From NCBI GenBank assembly GCA_903904835.1, contig CAIVEI010000011.1, forward strand, positions 44,707-108,706: 64,000 bases of DNA, written 5' to 3'. This stretch comes from an uncultured Schlesneria sp. Lineage in GTDB: Bacteria; Planctomycetota; Planctomycetia; Planctomycetales; Planctomycetaceae. Below are positions 37,802 to 48,859 of this stretch, one piece after another; the stretch's first letter is position 1, and the number at the start of each line of letters is the position of its first letter. Both the position numbers and the translations under genes were made by a program. The notes under the pieces are model-generated. The model was not told the origin of the DNA. It ran no database searches and saw nothing but the letters and a program-made list of their open reading frames with translations.

Positions 37802-38563
37802 ATGAATTTAAGTGATCTCACCTGGCCCGAAGTCAACGCCCTTTCAAGGGACCTGCCTGTCGTCATTCCGGTCGCCGCACTTGAGCAGCATGGTCACCAT
37901 CTCCCTGTCTTTACCGACAGCATGCTGCTTGGCGAAGTCGTCCGTCGCGTCAGTGAATCGATGAAACAGCGGATTTTGTTCACGCCGCTGATGTGGCTGG
38001 GAAACTCGCATCATCACATGGATTTTTCGGGAACGATGTCTGCCAGCCCCCGAGTTTACCTTGATCTCTTGAACGACCTGATGGAAAACATGCTGGCGCA
38101 CGGGTTTCGAAGAATCGTATTGTTGAACGGGCATGGCGGAAATTCGACTCCTGGCAAACAGGCGGTGTTTGAGGTCCGGCAGCGACACCGTACTCGTCAG
38201 GATTTGCTGCTGTTGTTTGCCACTTACTGGGATCATGGAAAACCGAACCAGGTTCGTTCGGATCTTGTCCAGACTCAAATGGGACACGCGTGCGAGTGGG
38301 AAACGTCGATGATCATGAGGCTGGCACCCCAATTGGTTAAAGACATCAGTCAAGTTAAGCCCGTTGAGTTTGGCTTTGCGTTTGAACCCGCTTATCGAGG
38401 CTGGACGACAAAGGATCGTACGGCTCCTGGCCATATTGGTCAGCCAAACGCAGCAACACCCGAAAAGGGTGAGGCGTTGTTCCAGACGTTTTCCGCTGGT
38501 GTCATTCAGTTTCTCGAGCAGGTCATCGCGTGGGATGGCCACAGTTGGGAAATGTCAACGTGA
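37802..38563 (+). CDS. Creatininase family amidohydrolase
   Basis: About 253 residues. The metal-binding residues of the creatininase fold are visible: ALEQHGHHLPVFTDS (Glu28, His30, Asp39), the His-rich NSHHHMDF, LLNGHGGNS, and Glu in CEWETS. The family includes creatininase, mycofactocin MftE and FAPy deformylases, so the substrate is open. The ATG at 37802 has GGAG about 9 bp upstream; 37787 is less likely. The EamA transporter gene begins 17 bp downstream and is probably in the same operon, which suggests a hydrolase/transporter pair. Confidence 0.9.
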   Translation: MNLSDLTWPEVNALSRDLPVVIPVAALEQHGHHLPVFTDSMLLGEVVRRVSESMKQRILFTPLMWLGNSHHHMDFSGTMSASPRVYLDLLNDLMENMLAHGFRRIVLLNGHGGNSTPGKQAVFEVRQRHRTRQDLLLLFATYWDHGKPNQVRSDLVQTQMGHACEWETSMIMRLAPQLVKDISQVKPVEFGFAFEPAYRGWTTKDRTAPGHIGQPNAATPEKGEALFQTFSAGVIQFLEQVIAWDGHSWEMST

Positions 38564-38579
38564 TCATTTTTGGTGAGAA

Positions 38580-39476
38580 ATGCCGTATTTCTGGTTCTCG
38601 GTAATCTGTCTGATCTGGGGCAGCAGCTTCATTTTGATGAAGCGCGCGATGGAATGCCTGTCACCGATTGGCGTCGGTGCAGGTCGTGCCATTGGCGGAA
38701 CGCTGGTGCTGGCACTGATCTTTCTGATTTTGAAGCAACCTCGAACGATTCGGCGCACTGATCTATTGCCATTGATGGGAGTTGTCTTTCTGGGATTTGT
38801 CTGGCCACATTCGCTCCAACCAGAGCTCGTGGCTCGTCACGGCGGTGCGTTTGTCGGCCTGACGGTCGGGCTCACGCCATTGCTGACAATTCTTGTTTCA
38901 ATTCCAATTCTTGGCATCTGGCCAACAATGCGGCAAACGATCGGTGTGATCGGAGCACTCGCCTGCCTGATGGCCTTGATGTTTGATTACGGGCGCCAAT
39001 CGGTTCCTATTGCTGATATCCTGCTGGCAATCAGTGTTCCGCTGACATACTCGACCGCCAACAGTATTATCCGACGCTACCTTCGGCACCTTCCACCGCT
39101 TGAGTTAACGCTGATCTGTCTGGCGACTGCGGGAAGTATCCTGCTGCCACTCTCTATGGTGGTTCGCAACCATCGAACGGCGAATCTGGATCAACTCGGC
39201 TCAGCGTTGCTGGCTGTGGGAATCCTGGGAGTTGTCGGGACAGGAATTGCGACATTTCTTTTCAACCGTCTCGTCCAGGAACAGGGGCCGCTCTTTGCAG
39301 GGATGACAACGAATCTTGTCCCGATCGGTGCTGTGATGTGGGGACGAGCGGACGGCGAGCGGATCACGATGATCCAGGTGCTGGCATTGGTTGGTATCCT
39401 GATCATGGTGACCTACGTGCAGACCGCACCTCGAAAGTTGCCGGAAGCCCGAGTCGAAACTAGCCCGGCTGAGTAA
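38580..39476 (+). CDS. EamA/DMT family transporter
   Basis: 298 residues with ten predicted transmembrane segments in two EamA repeats. The first starts WFSVICLIWGSSFILMKRAM, and the second includes the typical GTGIATFLFNRLVQEQGPLFAGMTTNLVPIGAVMWG. Members move amino acids, nucleosides or other small metabolites out of or into the cell; direction and substrate cannot be read. It follows the creatininase-like gene by 17 bp, suggesting co-expression. Confidence 0.92.
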   Translation: MPYFWFSVICLIWGSSFILMKRAMECLSPIGVGAGRAIGGTLVLALIFLILKQPRTIRRTDLLPLMGVVFLGFVWPHSLQPELVARHGGAFVGLTVGLTPLLTILVSIPILGIWPTMRQTIGVIGALACLMALMFDYGRQSVPIADILLAISVPLTYSTANSIIRRYLRHLPPLELTLICLATAGSILLPLSMVVRNHRTANLDQLGSALLAVGILGVVGTGIATFLFNRLVQEQGPLFAGMTTNLVPIGAVMWGRADGERITMIQVLALVGILIMVTYVQTAPRKLPEARVETSPAE

Positions 39477-39710
39477 GCACCGGGTTTCTTTCCTGAAATC
39501 GGAGACTCGCACACCCTTTGGGTTACGTTCAACTTCTTCCGTAACCTTAATTCTACGTGAAGAAACTTTGCGCGGGGTTTCGTGTGTTTCACAATTACCT
39601 GGCGCGGATGCATACTTATTGTTTGGGAAAGACATCGGGGCTGGTTCGCCTTGCCCGTTAGTCGACGACCCAATCGTCTGCAACCTGGCTTCAAACACGA
39701 GGAATATCAA

Positions 39711-40817
39711 ATGCGCGTTTCGAAGGTCTGTTTCTGTGCCGCCGTCTGTTGGTTGTTATCGATTTCGATTGGCTTATCTGCCGACTGGGGTATGAAGGAA
39801 GGGACCCCTGAATTGAAGTCAGCGGGATCTCTCGCATTCGGACCGGATGGAATACTTTTCGTCGGCGACAGCAAGAGTGCCACAATTTTCGCGATCGCCA
39901 CAGGAGACACAATCAGCGATCGATCGTACGTCGAGATTCAATTCTCGGGGCTGAATAAGCAAATCGCGACGCTGCTGGAAACGACACCTGAAAACATTAC
40001 GGTCAATGATCTGGCGGTTAATCCTCTGACCTTTGCTGCGTTTTTGTCCGTGACCAAAGGAAAGGGCGCCGACGCAACACCAGCCATCGTTCGGGTCGGC
40101 AAGGCAGGCCAATTGACCGAAGTCTCATTGAAAAAGATTCCCTTCCAGAAGGTTGTGCTTCCTGATGCACCTGAAGACAAAGACGTGACAGTCAATGGGC
40201 GCACGCGAAATGCACGAAACGATTCGATCACGGACCTGGCTTATGCCGAAGGGAAGGTCTTCGCGTCGGGACTTGCCACGGGAACCTCACCTTCAAGCGT
40301 GCACCAGATTCCGTTTCCGTTCACCGAAGGTTCCGCCGGTACCAGTGTCGAAATCTTTCATGGTGCTCACGGAAAAGTCGAAAGCACTTCCGCCATTCGA
40401 ACGTTCGTTCCAATGAATATCAACGGCGAACCAAGTCTTCTCGCCGGGTTCGTCTGCACTCCTCTGGTCCGATTCCCGATCAGCGATCTGAAGCCAGCCG
40501 AGAAATCACGAGGCACGACCGTCGCCGAACTGGGTAATCGCAATCAGCCGCTGGACATGATCGCCTATCGTAAAGACGGTCACGATTTTCTTCTGCTTTC
40601 AAACTCGGCCCGAGGAGTGATGAAGATCAGTACCGAGAACATCGCCCGCAACGAAGGGATCACCACCCCTGTGAAGGACACCGCCGGTCAGGCGTATGAA
40701 ACGGTCAAGGAACTTCAGGGAGTTGTCCAGCTTGATCGTTTTAATGACGAAAGGGTCCTGCTGCTGGTTCAATCGCCAGATGGGACTCAGGACCTGCGGA
40801 CAGTTCCGCTTCCGTAA
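39711..40817 (+). CDS. Secreted beta-propeller-like protein of unknown function
   Basis: About 368 residues from the ATG at 39711 (GAGGA about 8 bp upstream), with a signal peptide (VSKVCFCAAVCWLLSISIGLSA). Repeating strands such as SLAFGPDGILFVGDSKSATIFAIA, DLAYAEGKVFASGLATG and DMIAYRKDGHDFLLLSNSARGVMKIS fit a six- or seven-bladed propeller of the NHL/SMP-30 or WD40-like kind. Close relatives are found in planctomycetes without known function. Monocistronic as far as can be seen. Confidence 0.75.
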   Translation: MRVSKVCFCAAVCWLLSISIGLSADWGMKEGTPELKSAGSLAFGPDGILFVGDSKSATIFAIATGDTISDRSYVEIQFSGLNKQIATLLETTPENITVNDLAVNPLTFAAFLSVTKGKGADATPAIVRVGKAGQLTEVSLKKIPFQKVVLPDAPEDKDVTVNGRTRNARNDSITDLAYAEGKVFASGLATGTSPSSVHQIPFPFTEGSAGTSVEIFHGAHGKVESTSAIRTFVPMNINGEPSLLAGFVCTPLVRFPISDLKPAEKSRGTTVAELGNRNQPLDMIAYRKDGHDFLLLSNSARGVMKISTENIARNEGITTPVKDTAGQAYETVKELQGVVQLDRFNDERVLLLVQSPDGTQDLRTVPLP

Positions 40818-41124
40818 AGATATGGCGCAGACTTTGCAGCATGATTCTTTGATGATGTCGTGATGCAGCCCGATCGCACTCACAACAGGAATTATCCATA
40901 AACTCGGACTTGTTTCGTGAGATTTTAATGGCAAAGACGTCACGGTAGTTCCGTGAAGCGGCCTTTATCTGAACAAAACATTTCGCGTTTATGGAAATTC
41001 CTTTTCCAGTGTCCTAGATTTGTCGGATTCTAATGAGCGATCGAGGCCAATTTGAGACCCTCGGTCAGACTGCGTAAGCAAATTCGATCGGGTTCGGAGT
41101 GGAAAGAGATTACGGTACGACTTA
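40818..41124. other. Upstream region of the mdtABC operon
   Basis: 307 bp without a gene. A small perfect hairpin TCACGG-TAGTT-CCGTGA lies at 40940-40956 and could end the previous transcript or bind a regulator; it has no T-tract. No clear promoter pair is seen for the efflux operon. Confidence 0.4.
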
Positions 41125-42603
41125 ATGATTTCCAAACCCCCTATCGCAAGACCGGTTTCTTCACCGGAAGCTCTGAAAGATCGACCTGTGTTCACGCCTG
41201 AACCAGTTGAGCGACCGATTTCCGATTTGCCGAAGCCGATTCTCATCCCCCCTCGTGAACCGACGGGGACATGGTGGGGCGCGATCCGAAGCCTTTTGTT
41301 CTGGCTGATCGCGATTGGTCTGTGTACGGGCGGCTGGTTCTATCGCGAAGCATGGTGGCCCTGGTTCGCAAAGCAGATCGGCATCGTTGAAAGTGGCGCG
41401 GCTGGGGTAAAAAAAGCAGCGAGGCCACCGGTACCTGTGGTCACCGCAATCGTCCAGCAAAAGGATATGGACGTATTCATCAATGGCTTGGGAACAGTCA
41501 CTGCTTTCAAAACCGTGACCATTCGCAGCCGTGTCGAAGGCGAATTAGTCAAAGTAGCCTTCAAGGAAGGGCAGGTGGTCGAAGAAGGAAGCCTGCTGGC
41601 AGAAATTGATCGACGGCCGTTTGATGTTCAACTGCAGCAAGCCCAGGGCCAGCTCGCACGCGACGAAGCCACGTTAAAGTCAGCAGACTTCACATTCAAA
41701 CGCTATCAAGAATTAATTCTTTCCAAGTCGATCACGGCTCAGCAGGTCGACGAACAACGAGCCCTGGTTCAGCAGATGGCAGGTGCCATTCAATCAGACC
41801 AGGCCGCCGTGGAAAACGCGAAACTGCAACTCGCATATTGCCACATCACTGCCCCGATCAGTGGTCGAATCGGACTTCGGTTGGTTGATCAGGGGAATAT
41901 CGTGCGGGCCAACGATCCGATGGGTCTGGCAGTGATTACGCAGCTTCAACCGATTTCACTTGTCTTTACCATTCCTCAGGATGATATTTCCCGGGTCCAA
42001 AAGCCACAAAATAGCGGCCAACCTCTTTCTGTCGATGCCTATGATCGCGATTTCAAAATCAAGCTCGCATCGGGAAAGCTGCTGGCGATCGACAATCAGG
42101 TTGATTCCACGACCGGTACCGTCCGCTTGAAAGCGGTCTTTGATAATGAAGACGGAATGCTGTTTCCCAATCAATTCGTCAACGCACGTCTTCTCGTCGA
42201 CACGAAACGAAACGCGATCGTCGTTCCGGCTTCAGCGGTGCAACGAGGCCCGACTTCGGTATTTGTGTACGTCGTTCAAGAAGATGACACCGTCGACTTG
42301 CGGACGGTAAAAGTCGGGCTGGCAGAAGGCTCAGAGATTTCCATCGAATCGGGGCTGACACCCGGTGAAATCGTGGTCACCGAAGGGATCGACAAGCTGC
42401 AGCCGAAAGCGATGATTACGACACGCGAAAAAGAGAAAGAAAAAGAACGGGCAAAAGAGAACGCCGCTGGGGAAAAGAAAGGTTCTGACGAAAAGAGTCG
42501 GGACAAAGACCAGAGAAAACCTGAAGAAAGCGACGCCAAGCCAAAGTCCAGGGATGGAAAAGGTCCGCCGGAAAATGCGCGCGGCAAGAAGGATTCGACA
42601 TGA
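41125..42603 (+). CDS. mdtA: RND efflux periplasmic adaptor, MdtA-like
   Basis: 492 residues. A cytoplasmic N-terminal stretch with several PxP repeats precedes one transmembrane helix (about residues 56-73). Then follow the lipoyl/barrel-sandwich domain ([26 protein letters not shown]), an alpha hairpin, the second lipoyl half ([23 protein letters not shown]) and beta-barrel domains. This is a membrane-fusion protein joining an inner-membrane RND pump to an outer-membrane channel. The last 60 residues are an unusual Lys/Glu/Asp-rich tail ([18 protein letters not shown] ...). Its stop overlaps the next start by 4 bp (ATGA). Confidence 0.93.
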   Translation: MISKPPIARPVSSPEALKDRPVFTPEPVERPISDLPKPILIPPREPTGTWWGAIRSLLFWLIAIGLCTGGWFYREAWWPWFAKQIGIVESGAAGVKKAARPPVPVVTAIVQQKDMDVFINGLGTVTAFKTVTIRSRVEGELVKVAFKEGQVVEEGSLLAEIDRRPFDVQLQQAQGQLARDEATLKSADFTFKRYQELILSKSITAQQVDEQRALVQQMAGAIQSDQAAVENAKLQLAYCHITAPISGRIGLRLVDQGNIVRANDPMGLAVITQLQPISLVFTIPQDDISRVQKPQNSGQPLSVDAYDRDFKIKLASGKLLAIDNQVDSTTGTVRLKAVFDNEDGMLFPNQFVNARLLVDTKRNAIVVPASAVQRGPTSVFVYVVQEDDTVDLRTVKVGLAEGSEISIESGLTPGEIVVTEGIDKLQPKAMITTREKEKEKERAKENAAGEKKGSDEKSRDKDQRKPEESDAKPKSRDGKGPPENARGKKDST

Positions 42604-45600
42604 ACCCGTCCCGGCCATTTATTTTGCGGCCGGTCGCGACTGTGCTGCTGATGGTGGCACTGCTTCTCTCAGGAATTGTCGCGTACTGGGAACTGCCCGT
42701 TTCGGCATTGCCACAGGTCGATTATCCGACCATTCAGGTTGTCACATTTTATCCAGGTGCCGGCCCGGACGTCATGACATCGTCAGTGACAGCGCCACTG
42801 GAACGGCAATTCGGTCAGGTCCCCGGCCTGACCCAGATGACGTCGTCAAGTTCAGAAAGCCTGTCAGTCATTACGCTGCGGTTTGCGCTGGAGCTCAATA
42901 TCGATGTTGCAGCGCAACAGGTTCAGGCGGCTATCAACGTTGCTTCTACATTCCTGCCAAAGGACCTCCCCAATCCGCCGATCTACACAAAGACAAATCC
43001 TGCCGACGCCCCGATTCTGACGCTGGCACTGTCATCGGATACCCTGCCGTTGTCGAAAGTCGAAGACCTGGCAGATACTCGACTGGCACAAAAAATCTCG
43101 CAGTTGGGCGGGGTCGGTATGGTCAGTATCAGCGGTGGACAAAAGCCCGCGATCCGCGTGCAGGCCAACCCCATGGCGCTCTCGGCTCTCGGCCTGAATA
43201 TGGAGGATCTGAGGAATGCACTGGCAGCGGCCAATGTTAACCAGGCGAAAGGGAGTTTCGACGGCAGCCGTCAGGCTTATACGATCGGTGCCAACGACCA
43301 GCTTTTGACCAGCGAACAATATCGTCAACTCATCATTGCGTATCGTCCCGGCGGACCGATCAGGTTGACGGAAGTTGCAGAGGTCACCGACGGTATCGAA
43401 AACGTTCGACAAGCGGCGTGGATGAACGAAACTCCTGCGGTCATCGTCAACATCCAGCGACAACCCGGTGCCAACATTATCGAAGTGGTCGATCGCGTGA
43501 AGGCATTGTTGCCCCAACTTTCCGGAACACTACCACCCTCCGTCTCGATCAAAATCCTGACTGACAGAACGTTGACGATTCGAGCTTCGGTCGAGGATGT
43601 CCAGTTCGAACTGATGTTGACGATTGGCCTGGTCGTCTTCGTGATCTTTGTTTTCCTGCGCAATTTCGCCGCGACGGTCATCCCCAGCGTCGCTGTGCCA
43701 CTCTCGCTGGTCGGAACGTTCGGCGTGATGTACATGCTCGGATATAGCCTCAACAATCTGACCTTGATGGCTCTGACAATCTCGACCGGATTCGTCGTTG
43801 ATGATGCAATCGTGATGGTCGAAAATATCATGCGATATATCGAAGAGGGCGAATCGCCCCTCGAAGCATCACTGAAAGGTTCGGAACAAATCGGTTTTAC
43901 GATTGTTTCGTTAAGCGTTTCGCTCATCGCCGTTTTGATCCCACTGCTGTTCATGGGCGATATTGTCGGCCGACTGTTTCGCGAATTTGCAGTTACGCTC
44001 AGCGTGACAATTCTGCTGTCGGCGATCGTCTCGTTAACGCTGACTCCAATGATGTGTGCCAAGCTTCTGCGTCATACACCTCCCTCGCAACATAGCCGTT
44101 TCTATAAGGCGTCTGAATATGCCTTCGAATCAGTGATCTGGCTGTATGGCAAAACGCTGACTGTTGTTTTGCGTCACCAGGCGCTCACCCAGCTTGTTTC
44201 GATCGTGACCATTGCGGCAACGGTTTATCTCTATTTGATCGTGCCGAAAGGATTTTTCCCCGTCCAGGATACCGGGGTGATTCTCGGAATTTCCGATGCA
44301 CCGCAGAACATCTCATTCGACGCCATGGCCACGCGTCAGCAGGAATTGAACCGGGCCATCCTGGCCGATCCTGCCGTGGAAAGTTTGTCGAGTTTCATCG
44401 GCATCGATGGGACGAACACCACGATGAACAGTGGCCGGATTCAGATTAATCTGAAGCCGCTCGAAGAGCGGAAAATCAGCGCGATGGAAGTCATCCATCG
44501 GCTTCAACCTCGACTGGCACCCGTGACGGGAATTACGCTGTACATGCAGCCGATTCAAGATCTGTCCGTCGAAACCCGTGTCAGTCGGACGCAGTATCAG
44601 TACAGCCTTGAAGATCCTGATGCGAAAGAACTGGGCGAATGGGCACCGAAATTCGTCCGCAAACTGCAAGAATTGCCTCAATTGCGTGACGTCGCCAGCG
44701 ATCAGCAAAACGCGGGCTTACAGGCGAACGTCGTGATTGACCGTGATACCGCATCACGGATGGGAATTACGCCGCAGATGATTGACGATGCGTTGTACGA
44801 TGCCTTTGGCCAGCGTCAGATTTCGATCATGTTCACCCAATTGAATCAGTATCGACTCGTGCTGGAAGTGAAGCCCGAATTCAAGAATGAACCGCGTGAT
44901 TTGAAAGAGATCTACATCCGAGCTCCGGAGGGGGGGATGGTCCCACTGAACAGTTTTACCCGGATCGTCGAATCAACGACGCCTTTGACGGTGAACCACC
45001 AGGGACAGTTCCCTGTGGTGACAATCTCATTCAATCTCGCCCCGGGTGTTTCACTCGGCGAAGCAGTCGAAGTGATCGCTGAAGCGAAACGAGAAATTGA
45101 GCTTCCAGAAAGCATCGTCTCGGGATTCCAGGGAACGGCGGAAGCGTTTCAGGCGTCATTAAAGAACACTCCGATCCTGATCCTGGCTGCACTGATTACC
45201 GTCTATATCGTTTTAGGTGTTCTTTACGAGAGCTACATTCATCCGATTACGATTCTGTCGACGCTTCCGTCAGCAGGCGTGGGGGCGTTACTGGCATTGC
45301 TGTATTGTAAAACCGATCTGAGCGTCATCGCACTGATCGGCATTATTCTGTTGATCGGAATTGTGAAGAAAAACGCGATCATGATGATCGACTTTGCGCT
45401 GGAAGCCCAACGTAATCAGGGTAAGTCACCGCACGACGCGATCTTTGAAGCCTGTCTGTTAAGGTTCCGGCCGATCATGATGACGACGATGGCGGCACTG
45501 CTGGGTGCGGTACCGCTGGCAATGGGAACAGGCGTCGGTTCCGAGCTTCGCCGACCGCTGGGTATCACGATCATCGGCGGTTTGATCTTCAGTCAGTTGC

Positions 45601-45704
45601 TGACCCTTTACACAACGCCCGTGATCTACTTGTGGTTTGACTGGCTGGCAACTTCGATCGGGTTCGGAACGAAGTCGGGACCGTTGAAAGGAGAGGCTGA
45701 ATGA
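42600..45704 (+). CDS. mdtB: RND multidrug efflux permease, MdtB-like
   Basis: 1034 residues, standard RND length. N-terminus [45 protein letters not shown], the HAE1 RND opening; twelve transmembrane helices with the proton-relay segment [20 protein letters not shown] (adjacent Asp pair in TM4) and TM10-12 region [19 protein letters not shown]. It exports drugs, bile-salt-like or other amphiphiles using proton flow. Start ATGA overlaps mdtA. MdtB and MdtC-type paralogues work as a heteromultimer in E. coli, and both are present here. Confidence 0.95.
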   Translation: MNPSRPFILRPVATVLLMVALLLSGIVAYWELPVSALPQVDYPTIQVVTFYPGAGPDVMTSSVTAPLERQFGQVPGLTQMTSSSSESLSVITLRFALELNIDVAAQQVQAAINVASTFLPKDLPNPPIYTKTNPADAPILTLALSSDTLPLSKVEDLADTRLAQKISQLGGVGMVSISGGQKPAIRVQANPMALSALGLNMEDLRNALAAANVNQAKGSFDGSRQAYTIGANDQLLTSEQYRQLIIAYRPGGPIRLTEVAEVTDGIENVRQAAWMNETPAVIVNIQRQPGANIIEVVDRVKALLPQLSGTLPPSVSIKILTDRTLTIRASVEDVQFELMLTIGLVVFVIFVFLRNFAATVIPSVAVPLSLVGTFGVMYMLGYSLNNLTLMALTISTGFVVDDAIVMVENIMRYIEEGESPLEASLKGSEQIGFTIVSLSVSLIAVLIPLLFMGDIVGRLFREFAVTLSVTILLSAIVSLTLTPMMCAKLLRHTPPSQHSRFYKASEYAFESVIWLYGKTLTVVLRHQALTQLVSIVTIAATVYLYLIVPKGFFPVQDTGVILGISDAPQNISFDAMATRQQELNRAILADPAVESLSSFIGIDGTNTTMNSGRIQINLKPLEERKISAMEVIHRLQPRLAPVTGITLYMQPIQDLSVETRVSRTQYQYSLEDPDAKELGEWAPKFVRKLQELPQLRDVASDQQNAGLQANVVIDRDTASRMGITPQMIDDALYDAFGQRQISIMFTQLNQYRLVLEVKPEFKNEPRDLKEIYIRAPEGGMVPLNSFTRIVESTTPLTVNHQGQFPVVTISFNLAPGVSLGEAVEVIAEAKREIELPESIVSGFQGTAEAFQASLKNTPILILAALITVYIVLGVLYESYIHPITILSTLPSAGVGALLALLYCKTDLSVIALIGIILLIGIVKKNAIMMIDFALEAQRNQGKSPHDAIFEACLLRFRPIMMTTMAALLGAVPLAMGTGVGSELRRPLGITIIGGLIFSQLLTLYTTPVIYLWFDWLATSIGFGTKSGPLKGEAE

Positions 45705-48700
45705 GTCTTTCATCTCCCTTCGTACATCGGCCTGTAGGAACAACCTTACTCACGATCGCCATTACGTTAGCCGGCGCACTCGGCTACATGATGCTCCCTG
45801 TTTCGCCGTTGCCGCAGATTGATTTTCCAACCCTTTCCGTCACGGCAAATTTACCAGGCGCCAGCCCGGAAACGATGGCTTCTGCGGTGGCGACACCGCT
45901 CGAACGGCAATTCGGTCGAATTGCGGGCATCGCGGAAATGACGTCCGCCAGTACGCTGGGGACGACGTCGATTACGATCCAGTTCGATCTCGATCGCGAC
46001 ATCAATGCTGCGGCACGAGATGTCCAGGCGGCGATCAATGCCGCTCGTGGACAGCTTCCTGCCAATCTTCCAAACAATCCTTCGTATAAGAAAGTTAACC
46101 CGGCAGACTCGCCCATCATGATGCTGGCGGTGACGTCCGATACGTATACCAAAGCTCAAATGTTTGATGCGGCATCAACAATCCTTCAGCAGCGGTTGGC
46201 TCAAATCCCCGGAGTCGGCCAGGTGGGTGTTGGTGGTGGATCGGCTCCAGCAGTTCGAGTTGATCTGAATCCGACAGTCTTGAACCATTTTGGGATCGGA
46301 CTGGAAGATGTCCGAACCGCGTTGGGCTACGCGAATGCCAATCGCCCGAAGGGTTCGATTTCCGATGGCGAGCGAACCTGGTCGATTAACTCCACTGACC
46401 AGTTAATGACCGCTTCGGAATATGAACCGCTGATGATCGTCTACCGTAATGGTGCGCCGGTGCGATTGCGCGACGTGGCGACGGTAACGGACTCGGTCGA
46501 AGATGTCCGCGCGTACGGCGTCTCTGATGATAAACTCGATGGCAAGCCCAACCCCAAACCGGCAATCACGATCATCATCTTTCGGCAGCCAGGAGCGAAC
46601 ATCATCGCCACGGTCGACCGCATCGTGGCGATGCTGCCGCAGCTAGAGGCACAAATTCCCGCCGACATGAATCTGTCGATTGCGATGGATCGGACGGGGA
46701 CAATCCGCGCTTCGCTGAACGATGTTCAATTTACCTTGCTGATCTCGATCGGCCTGGTGATCCTGGTTGTTTTCCTGTTCTTGCGAGATTTGCGAGCCAC
46801 TTTGATTCCCACCGTCGCGGTTCCGGTCTCTCTGATTGGAACGTTTGGCGTGATGTATCTGGCGGGATATAGCCTGGACAACCTTTCGCTGATGGCCCTC
46901 ACGATCGCAACCGGATTTGTCGTTGATGATGCGATTGTCGTTATTGAAAATATTACCCGGCATATTGAAGCGGGCATGTCTCCGATGGAAGCGTCGCTGC
47001 TTGGGGCAAAAGAGATTGGCTTCACCGTTCTTTCAATCAGCGTTTCGCTGGTCGCGGTTTTTATCCCCATTCTGCTGATGAACGGGATCATCGGCAGACT
47101 GTTCCGCGAGTTCGCGGTCACAATGACCGTGGCGATCGCCGTGTCATTGGTCGTTTCGCTGACGACGACGCCGATGATGTGCGCGATGCTGCTGAAGGCG
47201 AAGACGGACCAGACGCGTGGACGACTTTATCATTTCAGCGAAAAGATCTTCGATGCCATTCTTTATGTTTACGAGCGAACACTCACCTGGGTGCTAAGGC
47301 ATCATCGATTTACGATGGTTGTGACCCTTTCGACAATCGGCTTTACGATCTATCTGTTTATGATTGCCAAACAGGGATTCTTCCCACAGCAGGATACAGG
47401 TCGACTGACAGGAAATCTGATTGCAGATCAGGATACCTCGTTTCAGTCACTCAGACGCCTGCTTCAACAGTTTTCACAAGCCGTCAGTGAAGATCCGGCG
47501 GTGTCGGGAATGATCGCCTTTGTCGGCGGCCAGAACAGTGGCGCTTCGAACTCAGGGCGACTATTCATCACATTAAAGCCCATCGAAGAACGAAAGTTGA
47601 AAGCGGACGACGTGATCGCTCGCATCCGCCAGAATACCTCCAAAATTCCCGGCGCAATGCTGGTCCTTCAATCGGTACAGGACCTGCGGATCGGTGGTCG
47701 AGGAAGCAGCGCGCAATATCAGTATACGATCAAAGGGGACAGCCTCGAAGAACTGAACCAATGGGGACCAAAACTGCTGGGCGTCATGCGCAAGGTAGAT
47801 GGAATTGTTGACGTGACCAGCGACCAGCAGAACAAAGGGATGCAGACGCGACTGAACGTCGACCGGGCAACAGCCGCTCGCCTGGGAATCAGCATGTCGA
47901 CGATCGACAACACGCTATACGACGCGTTCGGGCAGCGACAAGTCTCGACGATTTACAAATCGCTGAACCAGTATCACGTTGTGATGCAGGTCGAGCCTGA
48001 ATTCTCGCAGAACCCTGATTCGCTGAGGCACATCTTTTTACGAGGGCTGAATGATGCTCAAATCCCGCTGAATACGCTGTATCGGCAATCAGCAAACAAT
48101 TCCGCATTATCTGTGAATCACTCGGGTCAATTCCCGTCGGTGACGATCTCATTCAATCTTGCCAAGAACACATCGCTGGGCGACGTGGTTCCCCGGATCG
48201 AACAGGCCTCGCGAGAGCTGGGTATGCCCGAAAGCATTCAAGGACGATTCCAGGGGACGGCTCAGGCGTTTCAGGACGCAAAACAGAATCAACTGCTGCT
48301 GATCATCGCGGCATTCGTCACGGTCTATATCGTGCTGGGAATGCTTTACGAGAGCTACATTCACCCCATTACGATTCTTTCGACCGTGTTTTCCGCCGGC
48401 GTGGGCGCGTTCTTAGCGCTGAGATATTACGATGCCGAACTGAACGTCATGGCAATGATTGGCATCCTGCTGCTCATCGGTATCGTCAAGAAGAATGCCA
48501 TCATGATGATTGACTTTGCACTGGAAGTGGAACGCAATCATGGCAAGTCGCCGGAAGAAGCGATTTTTGAAGCATGCCTGCTGAGGTTTCGACCGATCAC
48601 CATGACGACGCTGGCAGCCCTGCTGGGAGGGTTGCCGCTGGCTTTAGGAACCGGTGTTGGTTCCGAACTGCGTACGCCGCTCGGCATCACGATCGTCGGC

Positions 48701-48859
48701 GGACTGATCTTCAGCCAGATGCTCACGCTTTATACAACACCGGTCGTTTACCTGTATCTTGATTGGTTCTGCGTATGGTGGAACCGGGTCTGGAATCGTC
48801 ATCGCGCAACGGGAGGTCGTTCTGCAGAAGAAGGCCTCGTCAGTGGCAACAGCATTTGA
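45701..48859 (+). CDS. mdtC: RND multidrug efflux permease, MdtC-like
   Basis: 1052 residues. It shares the HAE1-RND features of the preceding gene ([78 protein letters not shown]) but is clearly diverged, so this is a paralogous second permease as in MdtBC. The start ATGA overlaps the mdtB stop by 4 bp. The last 61 bp overlap the convergent Gfo/Idh-like gene on the other strand. No outer-membrane TolC-type channel or regulator is encoded in the window. Confidence 0.95.
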   Translation: MSLSSPFVHRPVGTTLLTIAITLAGALGYMMLPVSPLPQIDFPTLSVTANLPGASPETMASAVATPLERQFGRIAGIAEMTSASTLGTTSITIQFDLDRDINAAARDVQAAINAARGQLPANLPNNPSYKKVNPADSPIMMLAVTSDTYTKAQMFDAASTILQQRLAQIPGVGQVGVGGGSAPAVRVDLNPTVLNHFGIGLEDVRTALGYANANRPKGSISDGERTWSINSTDQLMTASEYEPLMIVYRNGAPVRLRDVATVTDSVEDVRAYGVSDDKLDGKPNPKPAITIIIFRQPGANIIATVDRIVAMLPQLEAQIPADMNLSIAMDRTGTIRASLNDVQFTLLISIGLVILVVFLFLRDLRATLIPTVAVPVSLIGTFGVMYLAGYSLDNLSLMALTIATGFVVDDAIVVIENITRHIEAGMSPMEASLLGAKEIGFTVLSISVSLVAVFIPILLMNGIIGRLFREFAVTMTVAIAVSLVVSLTTTPMMCAMLLKAKTDQTRGRLYHFSEKIFDAILYVYERTLTWVLRHHRFTMVVTLSTIGFTIYLFMIAKQGFFPQQDTGRLTGNLIADQDTSFQSLRRLLQQFSQAVSEDPAVSGMIAFVGGQNSGASNSGRLFITLKPIEERKLKADDVIARIRQNTSKIPGAMLVLQSVQDLRIGGRGSSAQYQYTIKGDSLEELNQWGPKLLGVMRKVDGIVDVTSDQQNKGMQTRLNVDRATAARLGISMSTIDNTLYDAFGQRQVSTIYKSLNQYHVVMQVEPEFSQNPDSLRHIFLRGLNDAQIPLNTLYRQSANNSALSVNHSGQFPSVTISFNLAKNTSLGDVVPRIEQASRELGMPESIQGRFQGTAQAFQDAKQNQLLLIIAAFVTVYIVLGMLYESYIHPITILSTVFSAGVGAFLALRYYDAELNVMAMIGILLLIGIVKKNAIMMIDFALEVERNHGKSPEEAIFEACLLRFRPITMTTLAALLGGLPLALGTGVGSELRTPLGITIVGGLIFSQMLTLYTTPVVYLYLDWFCVWWNRVWNRHRATGGRSAEEGLVSGNSI

